DNA from: CAYNEI01 sp964396185
Lineage (GTDB): Archaea; Thermoplasmatota; SW-10-69-26
Length of the DNA stretch: 64,000 nucleotides
Assembly (NCBI GenBank): GCA_964396185.1
Contig: CAYNEI010000009.1
Location: forward strand, 16,613-80,612
Direction of reading: 5' to 3'
Positions 45,471 through 54,073 of this stretch are shown one piece after another. The position numbers were made by a program, and so were the translations under genes. The notes beneath the pieces were generated by a model that was not told the DNA's origin, did no database searches, and saw only the letters and a program-made list of their open reading frames with translations. Within the stretch, counting starts at the first letter, position 1. The number at the start of each line of letters is the position of its first letter.

Positions 45471-45861
45471 AACCTAGATCACGAAGGGCACGAAGGGGTC
45501 ACCAAGGACACGAAGGAGGAAGAGGGGGAGGAGCGGGAAGAGCGGGAAGAGGTGGAAGAGGGACATGACGGATGATCCAGGGCCTTCCCGTGCTGGCCAG
45601 CCAACCTAGATCATGAAGTGCACCAAGTGGTCACCAAGGACACGAAGGAGGAAGAGAGGGAGGAGCGGGAAGAGAGAGGGAAGAGGTGGAAGAGGGAGAC
45701 GACGGGCGGTCGAGTGCCCGCCCGTTGTTCCTCTCGCCCCTGGTGCCCTTCGAGCTTCTTCGTGTCCTTCGTGATCCAGGTCCTGGGCCTTCACCCACCC
45801 ACCCGTGTTCCTGCTATCCTTGGTGCCCTTCGAGCTTCTTCGTGTCCTTCGTGATCTAGGT
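45471..45861. repeat. Nested pair of inverted repeats, CACGAAGG family
   Basis: Two left arms (45471-45521 and 45597-45650, both starting CCAACCTAGATCA) are followed by two right arms (45739-45780 and 45818-45861, both GGTGCCCTTCGAGCTTCTTC and on). The result is a tandem duplication of a long quasi-palindrome filling the whole gap 45424-45870. Purine-rich GAGGAAGAG stretches lie between the arms. No gene is present. Confidence 0.8.
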
Positions 45862-45874
45862 CGTCGGTCGGAAG

Positions 45875-45883
45875 GGCTTAACC
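45875..45883 (+). promoter_or_regulatory. TATA box of the arginase gene
   Basis: GGCTTAACC is centred 27 bases upstream of ATG 45906, immediately after the repeat element. Confidence 0.55.
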
Positions 45884-45905
45884 GACCAGCCTCTATCTCG
45901 ACGCG

Positions 45906-46799
45906 ATGGACGTGCGGATCATCGGTGTCCCCATGGATCTGGGGGCGGCTCGGCGTGGGACCGACATGGGGCCGTCTGCGGTCCGCGCCGCTCGCCTGCA
46001 AGGACGCCTGGAGGAGCTAGGCCACACGGTCAAGGACGGTGGCAACGTGTTCGCCGTGGAACCCGAGACCCGCAAGGGAGATCGCACGGATGCCCGGTTC
46101 CTGGCCGAGATCGTCCGGACCTGCGAGACCCTGGCCCGGCGCGTGGCCAAAGCCAAGCAGGCCGACGAGGTGCCACTCATCATCGGGGGGGACCACAGCA
46201 TCGCCATGGGCACCGGGGCGGGCGTCGCCACGGGGGATACGCGCGTGGGCGTGCTCTGGATCGACGCGCACACCGATTTCAACACACCCGAGATCAGCCC
46301 CAGCGGGAACATCCACGGCATGCCTCTCGCGACCCTGGTCGGTCGGGGCAACCCCCGGCTCTGCGAGATCGGGGGCATCGCTCCCAAGGTCCGCGAGGAG
46401 GACGTGGTCATCATCGGGGCCCGGTCGATCGATGGGGAGGAACGCGACCTGCTCTCCAAGAGCGACGTCACCGTGTTCACCATGCGCGACATCGACGAGA
46501 ACGGGATGAGCTCCGTGATGGGGCAGGCACTTGAGATCGTCGCCGACGGACCCGAGTGGATGCACGTGAGCCTCGACATGGACGCTGTCGACCCCACCAT
46601 CGCCCCTGGCGTGGGCACCCCGAAGAAAGGGGGGCTCACGTACCGAGAGGCCCACCTCGCGTGCGAGATGATCAACGACTCAGGCCTGCTCTCCTCCATG
46701 GAGATCGTAGAGGTCAACCCCATCCTGGACGAGGGCAACAAGACCGCCGAGCTCGCCGTCGATCTTGCGCGCAGCGCCTTCGGCAAGCAGATCTTGTGA
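45906..46799 (+). CDS. rocF: Arginase
   Basis: The 297-residue ureohydrolase binds two Mn2+ through LIIGGDHSIAMG (His), VLWIDAHTDFNTPE (Asp, His, Asp) and VSLDMDAVDPTIAPGVGTP (Asp, Asp). The GVGTP ending of the last motif and FNTPE favour arginase, which makes ornithine and urea, over agmatinase. The length is normal. It is monocistronic between two repeat elements. Confidence 0.92.
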   Translation: MDVRIIGVPMDLGAARRGTDMGPSAVRAARLQGRLEELGHTVKDGGNVFAVEPETRKGDRTDARFLAEIVRTCETLARRVAKAKQADEVPLIIGGDHSIAMGTGAGVATGDTRVGVLWIDAHTDFNTPEISPSGNIHGMPLATLVGRGNPRLCEIGGIAPKVREEDVVIIGARSIDGEERDLLSKSDVTVFTMRDIDENGMSSVMGQALEIVADGPEWMHVSLDMDAVDPTIAPGVGTPKKGGLTYREAHLACEMINDSGLLSSMEIVEVNPILDEGNKTAELAVDLARSAFGKQIL

Positions 46800-46811
46800 C
46801 CAACAGGCGGG

Positions 46812-46970
46812 AACCACAAAGTCACAACGGACACAACGACCACGACGTGAGATGAGTCGGTCCATCATGGAGGTGCCCAGCAGCCCGTGGATCCACCAAC
46901 ATGGCCGGGTCGTGGCAGGTCGTACTGGGTCGTGGTGGGTCGTTGTGCCCCTTGTGCCGTTGTGGTTGGC
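46812..46970. repeat. Interspersed inverted repeat, CACAACGG family (copy 4)
   Basis: The left arm 46812-46845 (ACCACAAAGTCACAACGGAC and on) pairs with the right arm 46930-46970 (GTCGTTGTGCCCCTTGTGCC and on). It fills the convergent gap between the arginase and B3/4 genes. Confidence 0.75.
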
Positions 46971-46975
46971 CTGGC

Positions 46976-47650
46976 TTAGAGCTTGAGCTGGCGGGGTGCA
47001 CCCTCGAAGCGCCAGCCAGCGATGCCCACGAAGGGTTCGAGCTGGCGGAAGAGCTCTGGGAGCACGCGGGGGCCCAGCGCGGCCGGCCCGGCGGCCACGA
47101 GCAACGCCCGATCGCTCTTCTCGTGCAGCGCGGTCCGTTGACCGTCCCGATGGAGCACGAGGCCCACGACGCCCTCGTCATCGGCCCAGATGGGCAGGCC
47201 TTCCTCTAGCGTCATGGCATCTCCGCCGATGGGCTGGAAGGGTTGGTCCTGCTCGGAGACATCCAGCCGGAGCTCGCCTTGGACTTCGCCCGCGTCGAAC
47301 GCGCTCACAGGCACGAGCGTGGCGGCTGAAGCGAGGTTGTAGGCATCGACCAGCGGGAGGATCGAGGGCAGACCCTTGCCCTGCGCGACCCGTCGAGCCA
47401 GGGCCTCCCCAGCGGGCCGCTGCTTGGTCGGATCGATCCCCAGGTCCCAGAAGAGCGCGCGGTAGGCCTGGGCGATGGGATCCTCGGCCAAGCTCTCGGG
47501 CCTGCGGGCCGGGATGACGCGCTCTGGGGATGGAAGCTCGTTGGCCTCACCGTCGCGCTGGACCGGGACCCAGTCCACGCGGAGCCCACCGAGCAGCTCG
47601 CACGCCCTCTCCGTCGCCTCGACCACGAGCAACCGAATGGGGACACCCAA
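46976..47650 (-). CDS. B3/4 tRNA-editing-domain protein
   Basis: The 224-residue protein resembles the B3/B4 domain of phenylalanyl-tRNA synthetase beta, known for hydrolysing Tyr-tRNA(Phe) and found also as stand-alone proteins. Typical stretches are LFWDLGIDPTKQRPAGEALA, GLPSILPLVDAYNLASAATL and VPVSAFD. A stand-alone member might deacylate mischarged tRNA or bind amino acids. The start is TTG 47650; no good promoter box is seen upstream. Confidence 0.85.
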   Translation of the reverse strand: MGVPIRLLVVEATERACELLGGLRVDWVPVQRDGEANELPSPERVIPARRPESLAEDPIAQAYRALFWDLGIDPTKQRPAGEALARRVAQGKGLPSILPLVDAYNLASAATLVPVSAFDAGEVQGELRLDVSEQDQPFQPIGGDAMTLEEGLPIWADDEGVVGLVLHRDGQRTALHEKSDRALLVAAGPAALGPRVLPELFRQLEPFVGIAGWRFEGAPRQLKL

Positions 47651-47682
47651 GAAAAGCGGCTCGGCTGGCCGGGCCCGTCAAC

Positions 47683-47692
47683 ACCTTAACGG
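47683..47692 (+). promoter_or_regulatory. TATA box of the HAD gene
   Basis: ACCTTAACGG is centred 24 bases upstream of GTG 47711. Confidence 0.5.
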
Positions 47693-47710
47693 TGGCGACC
47701 ATGCCCCGGC

Positions 47711-48382
47711 GTGGAGCCTCGAAGCATCGAAGCTGTCGTGTTCGATTTCGATGGTGTCCTGGCGCGATCGATCGAGCTGCATGCGGTGGCCTACCAGCTC
47801 GTCCTGCACCCGTTCGGGGTGCCGGTCTCGCCCCACGACATTTTCCTGCGCGAGGGAGCCAGGTCCGAGACGATCATCGAGGAGCTCATGCAGGCGGCTG
47901 GCCTCGAGCCCGATGCCGGCCAAGTCCAGCGGCTCTCGCATCTCAAGCAGCGTGTCTTCGAGCGCATCGGGACCCCGGCCACCTTCCCTTGGGCCCGCCA
48001 GGTCGTCGAAGAGGTGGGGGAGCGAGGCTTCCCCATGGCCATCGCCACGGGCACGCGGCGCGAGAACGTGCCCGCCATCGCCGCAGCGTTCGTGGATCGC
48101 TTCGCCTTCCTCTCGACCCAGGAGAGCTACGAGCACGACAAACCCCATCCAGAGCCATTCCTGACCGCAGCCGAGGGGCTGGGGGTGGACCCGGAACGGT
48201 GCCTTGCGATCGAGAACGCGCCGCGTGGGATCGCGAGCGCGAAGGACGCGGGCATGTTCGTGGTGGCGTTGACGACGACGCTGACCGCGGACGACGTAGG
48301 CGAGGCGCACCTCGTGCTCGAGACCCTGCCTGAGGTGCTTGATGTGCTCCCACAGCGGCCCGGTGGACGCGTCGAGCTGTGA
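47711..48382 (+). CDS. HAD-superfamily phosphatase (beta-phosphoglucomutase-like)
   Basis: The 223-residue protein has HAD motif I as VVFDFDGVLARS, motif II in MAIATGTRREN, the Lys of motif III in HDKPHPEPF and motif IV in CLAIENAPRGIASAKDAG. A helical cap lies between motifs I and II, as in the beta-phosphoglucomutase group. It probably dephosphorylates a small phosphorylated metabolite. GTG 47711 agrees with the TATA box. The gene converges on the regulator at 48389 with a six-base gap. Confidence 0.9.
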   Translation: MEPRSIEAVVFDFDGVLARSIELHAVAYQLVLHPFGVPVSPHDIFLREGARSETIIEELMQAAGLEPDAGQVQRLSHLKQRVFERIGTPATFPWARQVVEEVGERGFPMAIATGTRRENVPAIAAAFVDRFAFLSTQESYEHDKPHPEPFLTAAEGLGVDPERCLAIENAPRGIASAKDAGMFVVALTTTLTADDVGEAHLVLETLPEVLDVLPQRPGGRVEL

Positions 48383-48388
48383 GGGCTG

Positions 48389-48997
48389 TTAGAGCCCCAG
48401 ATCGTCCCACGCCTCCACGAAGTCCTGGACGAGGTCGTCCGGCGGCGGGTGCTCGGCGAGCAGGTGCAGCACCCGGTCCCGGTCGGCCAGGTGGATGATC
48501 CTGGAGCGGCCGTCCTTCTTGACGTGGATGAGCTCCTCGTCGCGCATCCGTGAGATGTGGTGGCTGGCGGTGCTCGCGGCCACGCCGCAGGCATCTGCGA
48601 GCTCGCCTGCAGTCAGGGGGCCTTGGTCGAGCAGGGCCACGACAGCGCGGAGCACCGGTGGCCGGCGCAAGAGCGTGATCAGCTGCTTGTCCTGTGGGCT
48701 CAAGGGGCTCGCGCTGCCCGCCTCGGTACGCTTGAGGGGGTAGATGCGCCGGTGCTCGGACTGGGTCTCGGAGCGCGCCAGGCCCGCCTTCTCCAGCACG
48801 CGGACGTGGTAGCGGGCTAGGGACTCATCGTAGCCAGCGGTGCGCGCGAGCTCGGCCAGCGTGAGGCCCGGGTAGCGGTTGATGGTGACGAAGACGCGGC
48901 GCCGGGTCTCCAGGTCGAGGGGATCCTCCCCAGGACGAGCCACCAGGAGCACGAGGAACCCGGCGGGCTGGTGCTGGCTCGTGGTTCCCGGTTGCAC
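48389..48997 (-). CDS. Double winged-helix transcription regulator
   Basis: The 202-residue protein has two ArsR/MarR-like winged helices: LTLAELARTAGYDESLARYH (residues 50-70) and LTAGELADACGVAASTASHH near 130-150, each followed by a basic wing (SEHRRIYPLKR; KKDGRSRIIHL). It is soluble, unlike the regulator at 39471. It lies three bases after a small membrane-protein gene, a regulator/membrane pairing also common in haloarchaea. Targets are unknown. Confidence 0.82.
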   Translation of the reverse strand: MQPGTTSQHQPAGFLVLLVARPGEDPLDLETRRRVFVTINRYPGLTLAELARTAGYDESLARYHVRVLEKAGLARSETQSEHRRIYPLKRTEAGSASPLSPQDKQLITLLRRPPVLRAVVALLDQGPLTAGELADACGVAASTASHHISRMRDEELIHVKKDGRSRIIHLADRDRVLHLLAEHPPPDDLVQDFVEAWDDLGL

Positions 48998-49000
48998 GGC

Positions 49001-49273
49001 TCACACCCTCAGCAGCGCGATGTAGATCAGGAGCATCGCAGCCCCGTGGGCGATGGGGACCGAGAGCCACTCGGGGGGCAGATCGGCCTGGGCTTGGAGC
49101 AGGAACGCGGTGACGGCTGCTTGGACGGCGCTGACAAGGAAGGCGGCCGAGAGCCAGATGCTGCGCGCCGAGCGGGTGCGCCGCCACGCCTGGAGGGCGA
49201 GCACGGTGAGCACGATGGCCAGCACGGCGGCTGCCCCGGCAGCTCCGGCTGCGATGTCCGCGACGGTCGCCAT
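49001..49273 (-). CDS. Small three-helix membrane protein
   Basis: The 90-residue protein has three hydrophobic segments (residues about 8-28, 38-58 and 68-88) and few polar residues outside RRTRSARS. It resembles small membrane proteins that haloarchaea encode next to helix-turn-helix regulators (a DUF7521-like arrangement; I am not certain of the family). Cotranscription with the regulator, three bases downstream, is likely. Confidence 0.65.
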   Translation of the reverse strand: MATVADIAAGAAGAAAVLAIVLTVLALQAWRRTRSARSIWLSAAFLVSAVQAAVTAFLLQAQADLPPEWLSVPIAHGAAMLLIYIALLRV

Positions 49274-49290
49274 GGCCCCACATCGGGCCC

Positions 49291-49300
49291 TAGCTTATCA
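49291..49300 (-). promoter_or_regulatory. TATA box of the membrane protein/regulator pair
   Basis: Minus-strand TGATAAGCTA is centred 24 bases upstream of ATG 49273. Confidence 0.5.
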
Positions 49301-49326
49301 ACTCGCACGGTCCTGCAACACGGGCC

Positions 49327-51528
49327 TTACGAGGGGCCTCGCCGGCGCGTGGCCACGGTGATGGCCACGATGCCCATGGCTGCGATGGCTCCCACGAGGA
49401 TCGACCATGGGCTGGCCGTCAAGGCGCGAGCCAGCACGGTGCCCGCGCTCTGGATGGCGACCGTGGGGTCGTGTTCCATCGTGTCCCCGGCGGGGTAGGC
49501 CACGAGCACGCTGACCGTTCCGTCGCTCTGGGCGAGGATGGCGTGGTTCGCCCAGGCCGGCGCGCCGTCGACGCTGACGGGGCCGGCGGCACTGTAGACC
49601 GCGCGCATGGTGCCGTTCTCCACGATGACCCCGTCGGCTGTAGGCGTCAGGGTCGCGTTGTCCGGAGCGCGCGCGACGGTCTCGAGCACGAACAGCGTGC
49701 CCGGGGGCGCGTTGAGGTCTTCGACCGCGTAGGTGACCTTGGCCGTGCCTTGACCTGGCTCGACGGTGAGGGTCAGGTTGCCGGACCACAGGGGGAAGGT
49801 CGTGACCAACGCGTCGCCTTGGACGGTGATGTTGCCCTCGCCCAGGGGTGCGGTGATCAACGCGGGTTCGCCGATGCCCACGTGGCCGTCGCCGTCCGTG
49901 TCCTGGATGAGCATGGCGCGGGTCAGGGTGAGCGAGAGGCCGACAGCGCCGGTGGACCCGTTGAGCTCCCCTTGGAACTGGGTGAGGAGCTCGCCGGGCT
50001 GGTCGCTTCGAACCTGGAAGCTCGAGCCGTTCTCTGTCGTCTCCAGGCCCGGTGTCGGGCCCGGTGTGCGGGCGGGTCGCTCCTGCGAGGGGACGTGGTC
50101 GACGGGCGTCTGGTCGGAGAGGCCCTGGCTGGGTCGCTGGACGCGTAGGTCGAGCTGGTCCTCTTGGATGGTCAAGAGGACCTTGGCGCCAGAGGGGAGG
50201 CTCTGCGTTGGTGGGATCTCGGTGGTGACGCGCTCGCCCTCGATGCGCAACTGGACCGTGGGCGCATCGATGGCGCGCACCTCGAACCCGTCCCCCTCCG
50301 CCTGGAACATCGCACCGGCTCGTCGGGTCTCCGAGAGGGAGCTGGCGTTGAACGTGATGGAACCCACGGGGACGCCGTGGATGGTGAGGTTCTCAAGCCC
50401 TGTGTGGTTGAGCAGGAAGCTGACGTAGCGACCCTCGAAGCTCAGGGGGAACCGAGGCGCTTGGTCGTCGGCCTCCGCGTCCTCGCCGGCCTGGGTCGGT
50501 GGCTCCCAGGTGGCCTGCTCAGCCCTCGGGTGGGCGCTGGCGCTGAGCTCGAGCTCGCCGGACAGGGTCAGGGTGCGGCCGTCCAGGGAGAGCTCGTCCC
50601 CGTCGACCGTCACGAGCAGACCGTCGGCGCGCAGCTCGAGCCGGTCGTCGATGCGCTCTGCGCGCACACCGGGGGCCAGGGTGGCCTCCAGCGTGCTCTC
50701 GCTCTCGGCGGTGAACCTAAGGCCGGGGTCTGCACGGACCTCCAGCTCGGCATCCTCTCCCTCGATCTGGAGCTCGTTGCCCTTCCGCTCGATCTCCTGG
50801 GCCATCGCTAGTCCCGGGATGGTCAAGCTGCTCAGGATCGGGACGCCACGGTAGGTGAGCTCGGTGAGCCGGTCGCCGTCGAGCTGGAAGCTGACCTGCC
50901 CGACGCGCATCACGCCGTCGGTTCGGCTGGCGGCGCGGTCGTTGGCCTGCCCACCAGCGTCCTCACCGCTCCGGTCGCTTGCGTCGCCATCGCGGCGCTC
51001 TGGCGTCGAGCGGTTCTCTCGGGATCCGTTCCCGCCAGCTCCCGGATCCTGGTCCGCATCTCGCTCATCGGACCCATCACGGCCTTGGTCGTCGGCCTCG
51101 GCCTGGGTTGCTGGCTCGATATCGAGCTCGAGCTCCTCGGTGTTGTCATCCTCGTCGGCTTCCTCGACCTCGTTCGCGCTGTCAAGGAGGATCCTGAGGG
51201 TGTGCTCTCCTGGAGTAGCGTTCCAAGCCGCGCTCGCGATGCGGATGGTATCGTCCGCGCGCAGAACATCGACGCGCACGGTGTCATGCTCCTCGCCGTC
51301 GATCTCGAAGACGACGTCGAAGGCACCGGCGTCAGCCTCGCCGCTGTTCTCGATCTCGGCCACGAAGGTCACGTTCTCGCCAGGCGACGGGTCGTCAGGA
51401 GCTGCTTCCAGATCGTCGACCTCCAGGTTCGGGAGGGCGGTGTCGTCACCACCCGGCTGAGCCCCAACGGTGGGGATCCATGGGGCGAGCAACAGGCAGG
51501 CGAGCAGGGCGGTGACGACTTTGTTCAT
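49327..51528 (-). CDS. Large surface protein with CARDB domain, second gene of the operon
   Basis: The 733-residue protein has a signal peptide (VVTALLACLLLAPWIPTVGA), one CARDB adhesion-like domain (residues 30-135: NLEVDDLEAAPDDPSPGENV, EVEEADEDDN), a highly charged linker and a long beta-rich part. One EF-hand-like loop, DTDGDGHVGIGEP, lies near residue 545. It ends in a membrane helix plus arginines (ILVGAIAAMGIVAITVATRR). GAGGAGATCC just before ATG 51528 is a strong Shine-Dalgarno match. It follows the second CARDB gene after ten bases. Confidence 0.8.
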   Translation of the reverse strand: MNKVVTALLACLLLAPWIPTVGAQPGGDDTALPNLEVDDLEAAPDDPSPGENVTFVAEIENSGEADAGAFDVVFEIDGEEHDTVRVDVLRADDTIRIASAAWNATPGEHTLRILLDSANEVEEADEDDNTEELELDIEPATQAEADDQGRDGSDERDADQDPGAGGNGSRENRSTPERRDGDASDRSGEDAGGQANDRAASRTDGVMRVGQVSFQLDGDRLTELTYRGVPILSSLTIPGLAMAQEIERKGNELQIEGEDAELEVRADPGLRFTAESESTLEATLAPGVRAERIDDRLELRADGLLVTVDGDELSLDGRTLTLSGELELSASAHPRAEQATWEPPTQAGEDAEADDQAPRFPLSFEGRYVSFLLNHTGLENLTIHGVPVGSITFNASSLSETRRAGAMFQAEGDGFEVRAIDAPTVQLRIEGERVTTEIPPTQSLPSGAKVLLTIQEDQLDLRVQRPSQGLSDQTPVDHVPSQERPARTPGPTPGLETTENGSSFQVRSDQPGELLTQFQGELNGSTGAVGLSLTLTRAMLIQDTDGDGHVGIGEPALITAPLGEGNITVQGDALVTTFPLWSGNLTLTVEPGQGTAKVTYAVEDLNAPPGTLFVLETVARAPDNATLTPTADGVIVENGTMRAVYSAAGPVSVDGAPAWANHAILAQSDGTVSVLVAYPAGDTMEHDPTVAIQSAGTVLARALTASPWSILVGAIAAMGIVAITVATRRRGPS

Positions 51529-51538
51529 CTGGATCTCC

Positions 51539-53560
51539 TCAGTCCTTGCGGCCGACGATGGCAGCGGCGACGAGCGCGGCGCCGAGCATGGCGAGCACCG
51601 CGGGGAACGGCGTGTCGTTCTGCTCGACATCCTCGCCGCTGCTCTGGGTCTCCACTTCGTACACGTCGATCGTGTGCGGGCTGAAGTGGGGTACGCTCAC
51701 GAGGACCTGAACCTTGTCGCCGCCGACGAGCAGGAGGTACTCGGCCTCACCGTCGTCGTTGGCCCAGTCCAGGGCATCCTCGAGGTCGTCTGCAGCCGAG
51801 ATGGTCTCGTTGTCGAAGCGGATCTCGAGCTTCTCGGCCGCCTCGGCCACTGTCAGGTTGCCCAGATCCTCGGCGTCGAGGTTGAGCACGACGGTCGTCC
51901 CGGGAGCATCGTCGGGCGCCTCGATGCTGAGGCTGGCCTTCCGGTCACCCGACTTGTCCGCCGAGACGTTGCGGACAGAGACGTGGCCCAGCTCGAAGGC
52001 GACGGGCTCGCCCTCGTCGGCATCCGCGTGCACCTCGACACCGATGGCGCCAGCAGCGCTGGCCTGCTCGATGCGGCCGCGCTCTTGCGCGGTGGAGGCG
52101 CGGGCCTCGGATCGGCCGCGCGCGTGCTCAGGCGGGCCATCGTCGTCGTCCTCATCGTCGTCCCCGTCGGAGCGGGCAGCATCCGGGAGGCTGCCTGGAC
52201 CTCGGTTGGGGGAGCCGTCTGCGGGGAAGACGCGCAGGTGGGCCCGGTCCTCGATGGTGAAGGTGCCGTTGTCGAAGCTGAGGCCGTCCCCGGAGAGCCA
52301 GGCCGTCCGGTTCTCGCCGAAGGAGAGCTCGTAAACCCGGCGCTCGTCCTCATCCTCGTCGTCATCGTCATCATCGTCGGCCTCGTGGGGGACCAAGGTG
52401 GCGTTGACACCGTCTGCGAGCACCAGGATGGCACTAGCGTTGTCGTCCCCCTCGACCAGGAGCAGCCCAGTGGGGTTGTCGAAGGCCCGGAGCTCGGTCT
52501 CGCCGGTCTCCAGCTTGAAGGTGCGGCCGTGGGCCTTCCACTCGAGCTCGTCGCCGGCATCGAGCTGGACGCTGGCCACGAGCGCGTCCTCACCGATCGT
52601 GTAGTTGAGGATGCCGGGGAGGCCCTCGTCGAGCTCGAAGCTCACGTGGCGACCGTCGAAGGACGCGTTGGAACGGTCCCACTGGCTACCGGCTTCGCGG
52701 CGCTCCTCGCGGCGCTCTTCAGCCTCCTCACGACGCTGCTCGGCGTCCTCGGGCGGGCCGCGTCGCTCGTCGTCTTCGTCGTCAGCCTCGTCCTCGTCGT
52801 CGACGGCGACCTCGAGATCCTCCTCCTCGGCGTTGTTCGCCTCGTCAGATTCCTCGATCTCATCGCCGCTGTCGACGATGACGCGGATGGTGTGCTCGCC
52901 TTCGGTGGCGTTCCAAGGCGCGCTCTCGACGCGTGTCTCGTTGTCCGCGCCGAGGCCATCGACGCGCACGGTGTCGTGCTCCTCGCCGTTGATCTCGAAG
53001 GTGACGTTGAACGCACCGGCATCGGCGTCGCCGCTGTTCTCGATCTCGGCAACGAGCGTGACGTTCTCGCCAGGCGCTGGATCGTCAGGGTCAGCCTCCA
53101 GGTCGTCGGCCTCCAGGTCCGGGAGCTCCGGCTCGGGAGCCTCGACCTCGAAGCTCTCATCGTCGGCGTTGTTGTCCTCGTCGGCCTCCATGACCTCGCC
53201 GTCGGCATCGGCGATGACCTCGAGGACGTGCTCGCCCTCGGTGGCGGTCCAGGGCGCGCTCTCCACGGTGGTCTCGTTGCCGGCATCAAGGCCGTCCACG
53301 CGCACGGTGTCGTGGACCTCGCCGTCCACGAGGAAGGAGACGTTGAACCCGGTGGCGTTCATCTCGCCTGTGTTCTCGATCACCGCGGAGAACGTCGCGT
53401 TCTCCCCGGGAACGAGCTCATCTGGGGAGATGGTGACGTCGTCGATCTCGAGATCTGCGAGCTCAGGGTCATCCTCGCCCTGAGCGGCGACGATGCCTGC
53501 TGGGGTGAGCAGCAGGACAGCGGTCAGCAGCGTGATCCAACGTCCTTGCATGTCGAACAC
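51539..53560 (-). CDS. Large surface protein with two CARDB domains, first gene of the operon
   Basis: The 673-residue protein has a signal peptide (RWITLLTAVLLLTPAGIVAA), then two tandem CARDB domains (residues about 33-120 and 125-220, each ending EVMEADEDNN or EIEESDEANN). An acidic linker and a large beta-rich domain follow. It ends in a PGF-like tail, TPFPAVLAMLGAALVAAAIV plus GRKD. GTG 53560 is 26 bases from a TATA box, so a leaderless start there is preferred over ATG 53551. It probably decorates the S-layer or binds other surface proteins. Confidence 0.8.
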   Translation of the reverse strand: MFDMQGRWITLLTAVLLLTPAGIVAAQGEDDPELADLEIDDVTISPDELVPGENATFSAVIENTGEMNATGFNVSFLVDGEVHDTVRVDGLDAGNETTVESAPWTATEGEHVLEVIADADGEVMEADEDNNADDESFEVEAPEPELPDLEADDLEADPDDPAPGENVTLVAEIENSGDADAGAFNVTFEINGEEHDTVRVDGLGADNETRVESAPWNATEGEHTIRVIVDSGDEIEESDEANNAEEEDLEVAVDDEDEADDEDDERRGPPEDAEQRREEAEERREERREAGSQWDRSNASFDGRHVSFELDEGLPGILNYTIGEDALVASVQLDAGDELEWKAHGRTFKLETGETELRAFDNPTGLLLVEGDDNASAILVLADGVNATLVPHEADDDDDDDEDEDERRVYELSFGENRTAWLSGDGLSFDNGTFTIEDRAHLRVFPADGSPNRGPGSLPDAARSDGDDDEDDDDGPPEHARGRSEARASTAQERGRIEQASAAGAIGVEVHADADEGEPVAFELGHVSVRNVSADKSGDRKASLSIEAPDDAPGTTVVLNLDAEDLGNLTVAEAAEKLEIRFDNETISAADDLEDALDWANDDGEAEYLLLVGGDKVQVLVSVPHFSPHTIDVYEVETQSSGEDVEQNDTPFPAVLAMLGAALVAAAIVGRKD

Positions 53561-53581
53561 TATGCTCCATCAGCCTTCGCT

Positions 53582-53591
53582 GCATAAAGGG
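53582..53591 (-). promoter_or_regulatory. TATA box of the CARDB operon
   Basis: Minus-strand CCCTTTATGC is centred 26 bases upstream of GTG 53560. Confidence 0.55.
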
Positions 53592-53662
53592 CGTTATTCA
53601 GGACGCATCGAAACGAAGCGGCCAACCTGGACCCGGGTCCACCCCCCTGGGCCCGAGACGAA

Positions 53663-53671
53663 CGTTGATAT
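53663..53671 (+). promoter_or_regulatory. TATA-like box of the 53695 gene
   Basis: CGTTGATAT is centred about 27 bases upstream of GTG 53695. Confidence 0.45.
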
Positions 53672-53694
53672 GGGGGGAGGGATGCTGGGGCCGC

Positions 53695-53988
53695 GTGTCC
53701 GACGACGAACACACTCAGCGCGTCCAGGATGTGCAGGCAGCCATCGAGGGAGAGCAACGATCCCTGGTGACCGGCGGATCGGTTTCCTCCATACGGACCT
53801 CCAGTGGACCAGGATTGGCCATGTTGCCCTTCCTAACCATCAACGACATCATCGCTCTGCGCGACCACGACTTCCACGAGCTCGAGGACATCGAACAGCG
53901 CCTCTTCGAGGTTCCGGAGCCGGCCTGGGAGCACGTGCTCGACCTCGTCCGGGCGCGCGTGATCCGCGTCGAGCCCGACGACCTGTAA
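53695..53988 (+). CDS. Small helical protein, paralogue of the next gene
   Basis: The 97-residue protein contains the block LAMLPFLTINDIIALRDHDF followed by ELEDIEQRLFEVPEPAWEHV, which is repeated in the next gene. The block looks like a helix-hairpin-helix or SAM-like helical domain. The N terminus is polar and possibly disordered. The TATA spacing favours GTG 53695 over an upstream ATG at 53665. No known family is recognised. Confidence 0.65.
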   Translation: MSDDEHTQRVQDVQAAIEGEQRSLVTGGSVSSIRTSSGPGLAMLPFLTINDIIALRDHDFHELEDIEQRLFEVPEPAWEHVLDLVRARVIRVEPDDL

Positions 53989-54020
53989 CCAACGGCTCTA
54001 CCCCCCCGCCAATCACCATC

Positions 54021-54030
54021 TTATATAAGG
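54021..54030 (+). promoter_or_regulatory. TATA box of the 54074 gene
   Basis: TTATATAAGG predicts transcription from about 54051 and a leader of some 20 bases before GTG 54074. Confidence 0.55.
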
Positions 54031-54073
54031 CTAACGGCGAACGGTGAAGAGGTCGTAGAACGGCTTCGTTCAC

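Noticed and set aside
45471..45861. CRISPR array
   Set aside because: The units repeat but are inverted in the second half, spaced 8-10 bases and without unique spacers; no cas gene is nearby.
51470..53587. 705-codon plus-strand open frame
   Set aside because: It is antisense to the CARDB gene and rich in Val/Leu/Asp from complementing Asp/Glu codons. The minus strand has the signal peptides and domains.
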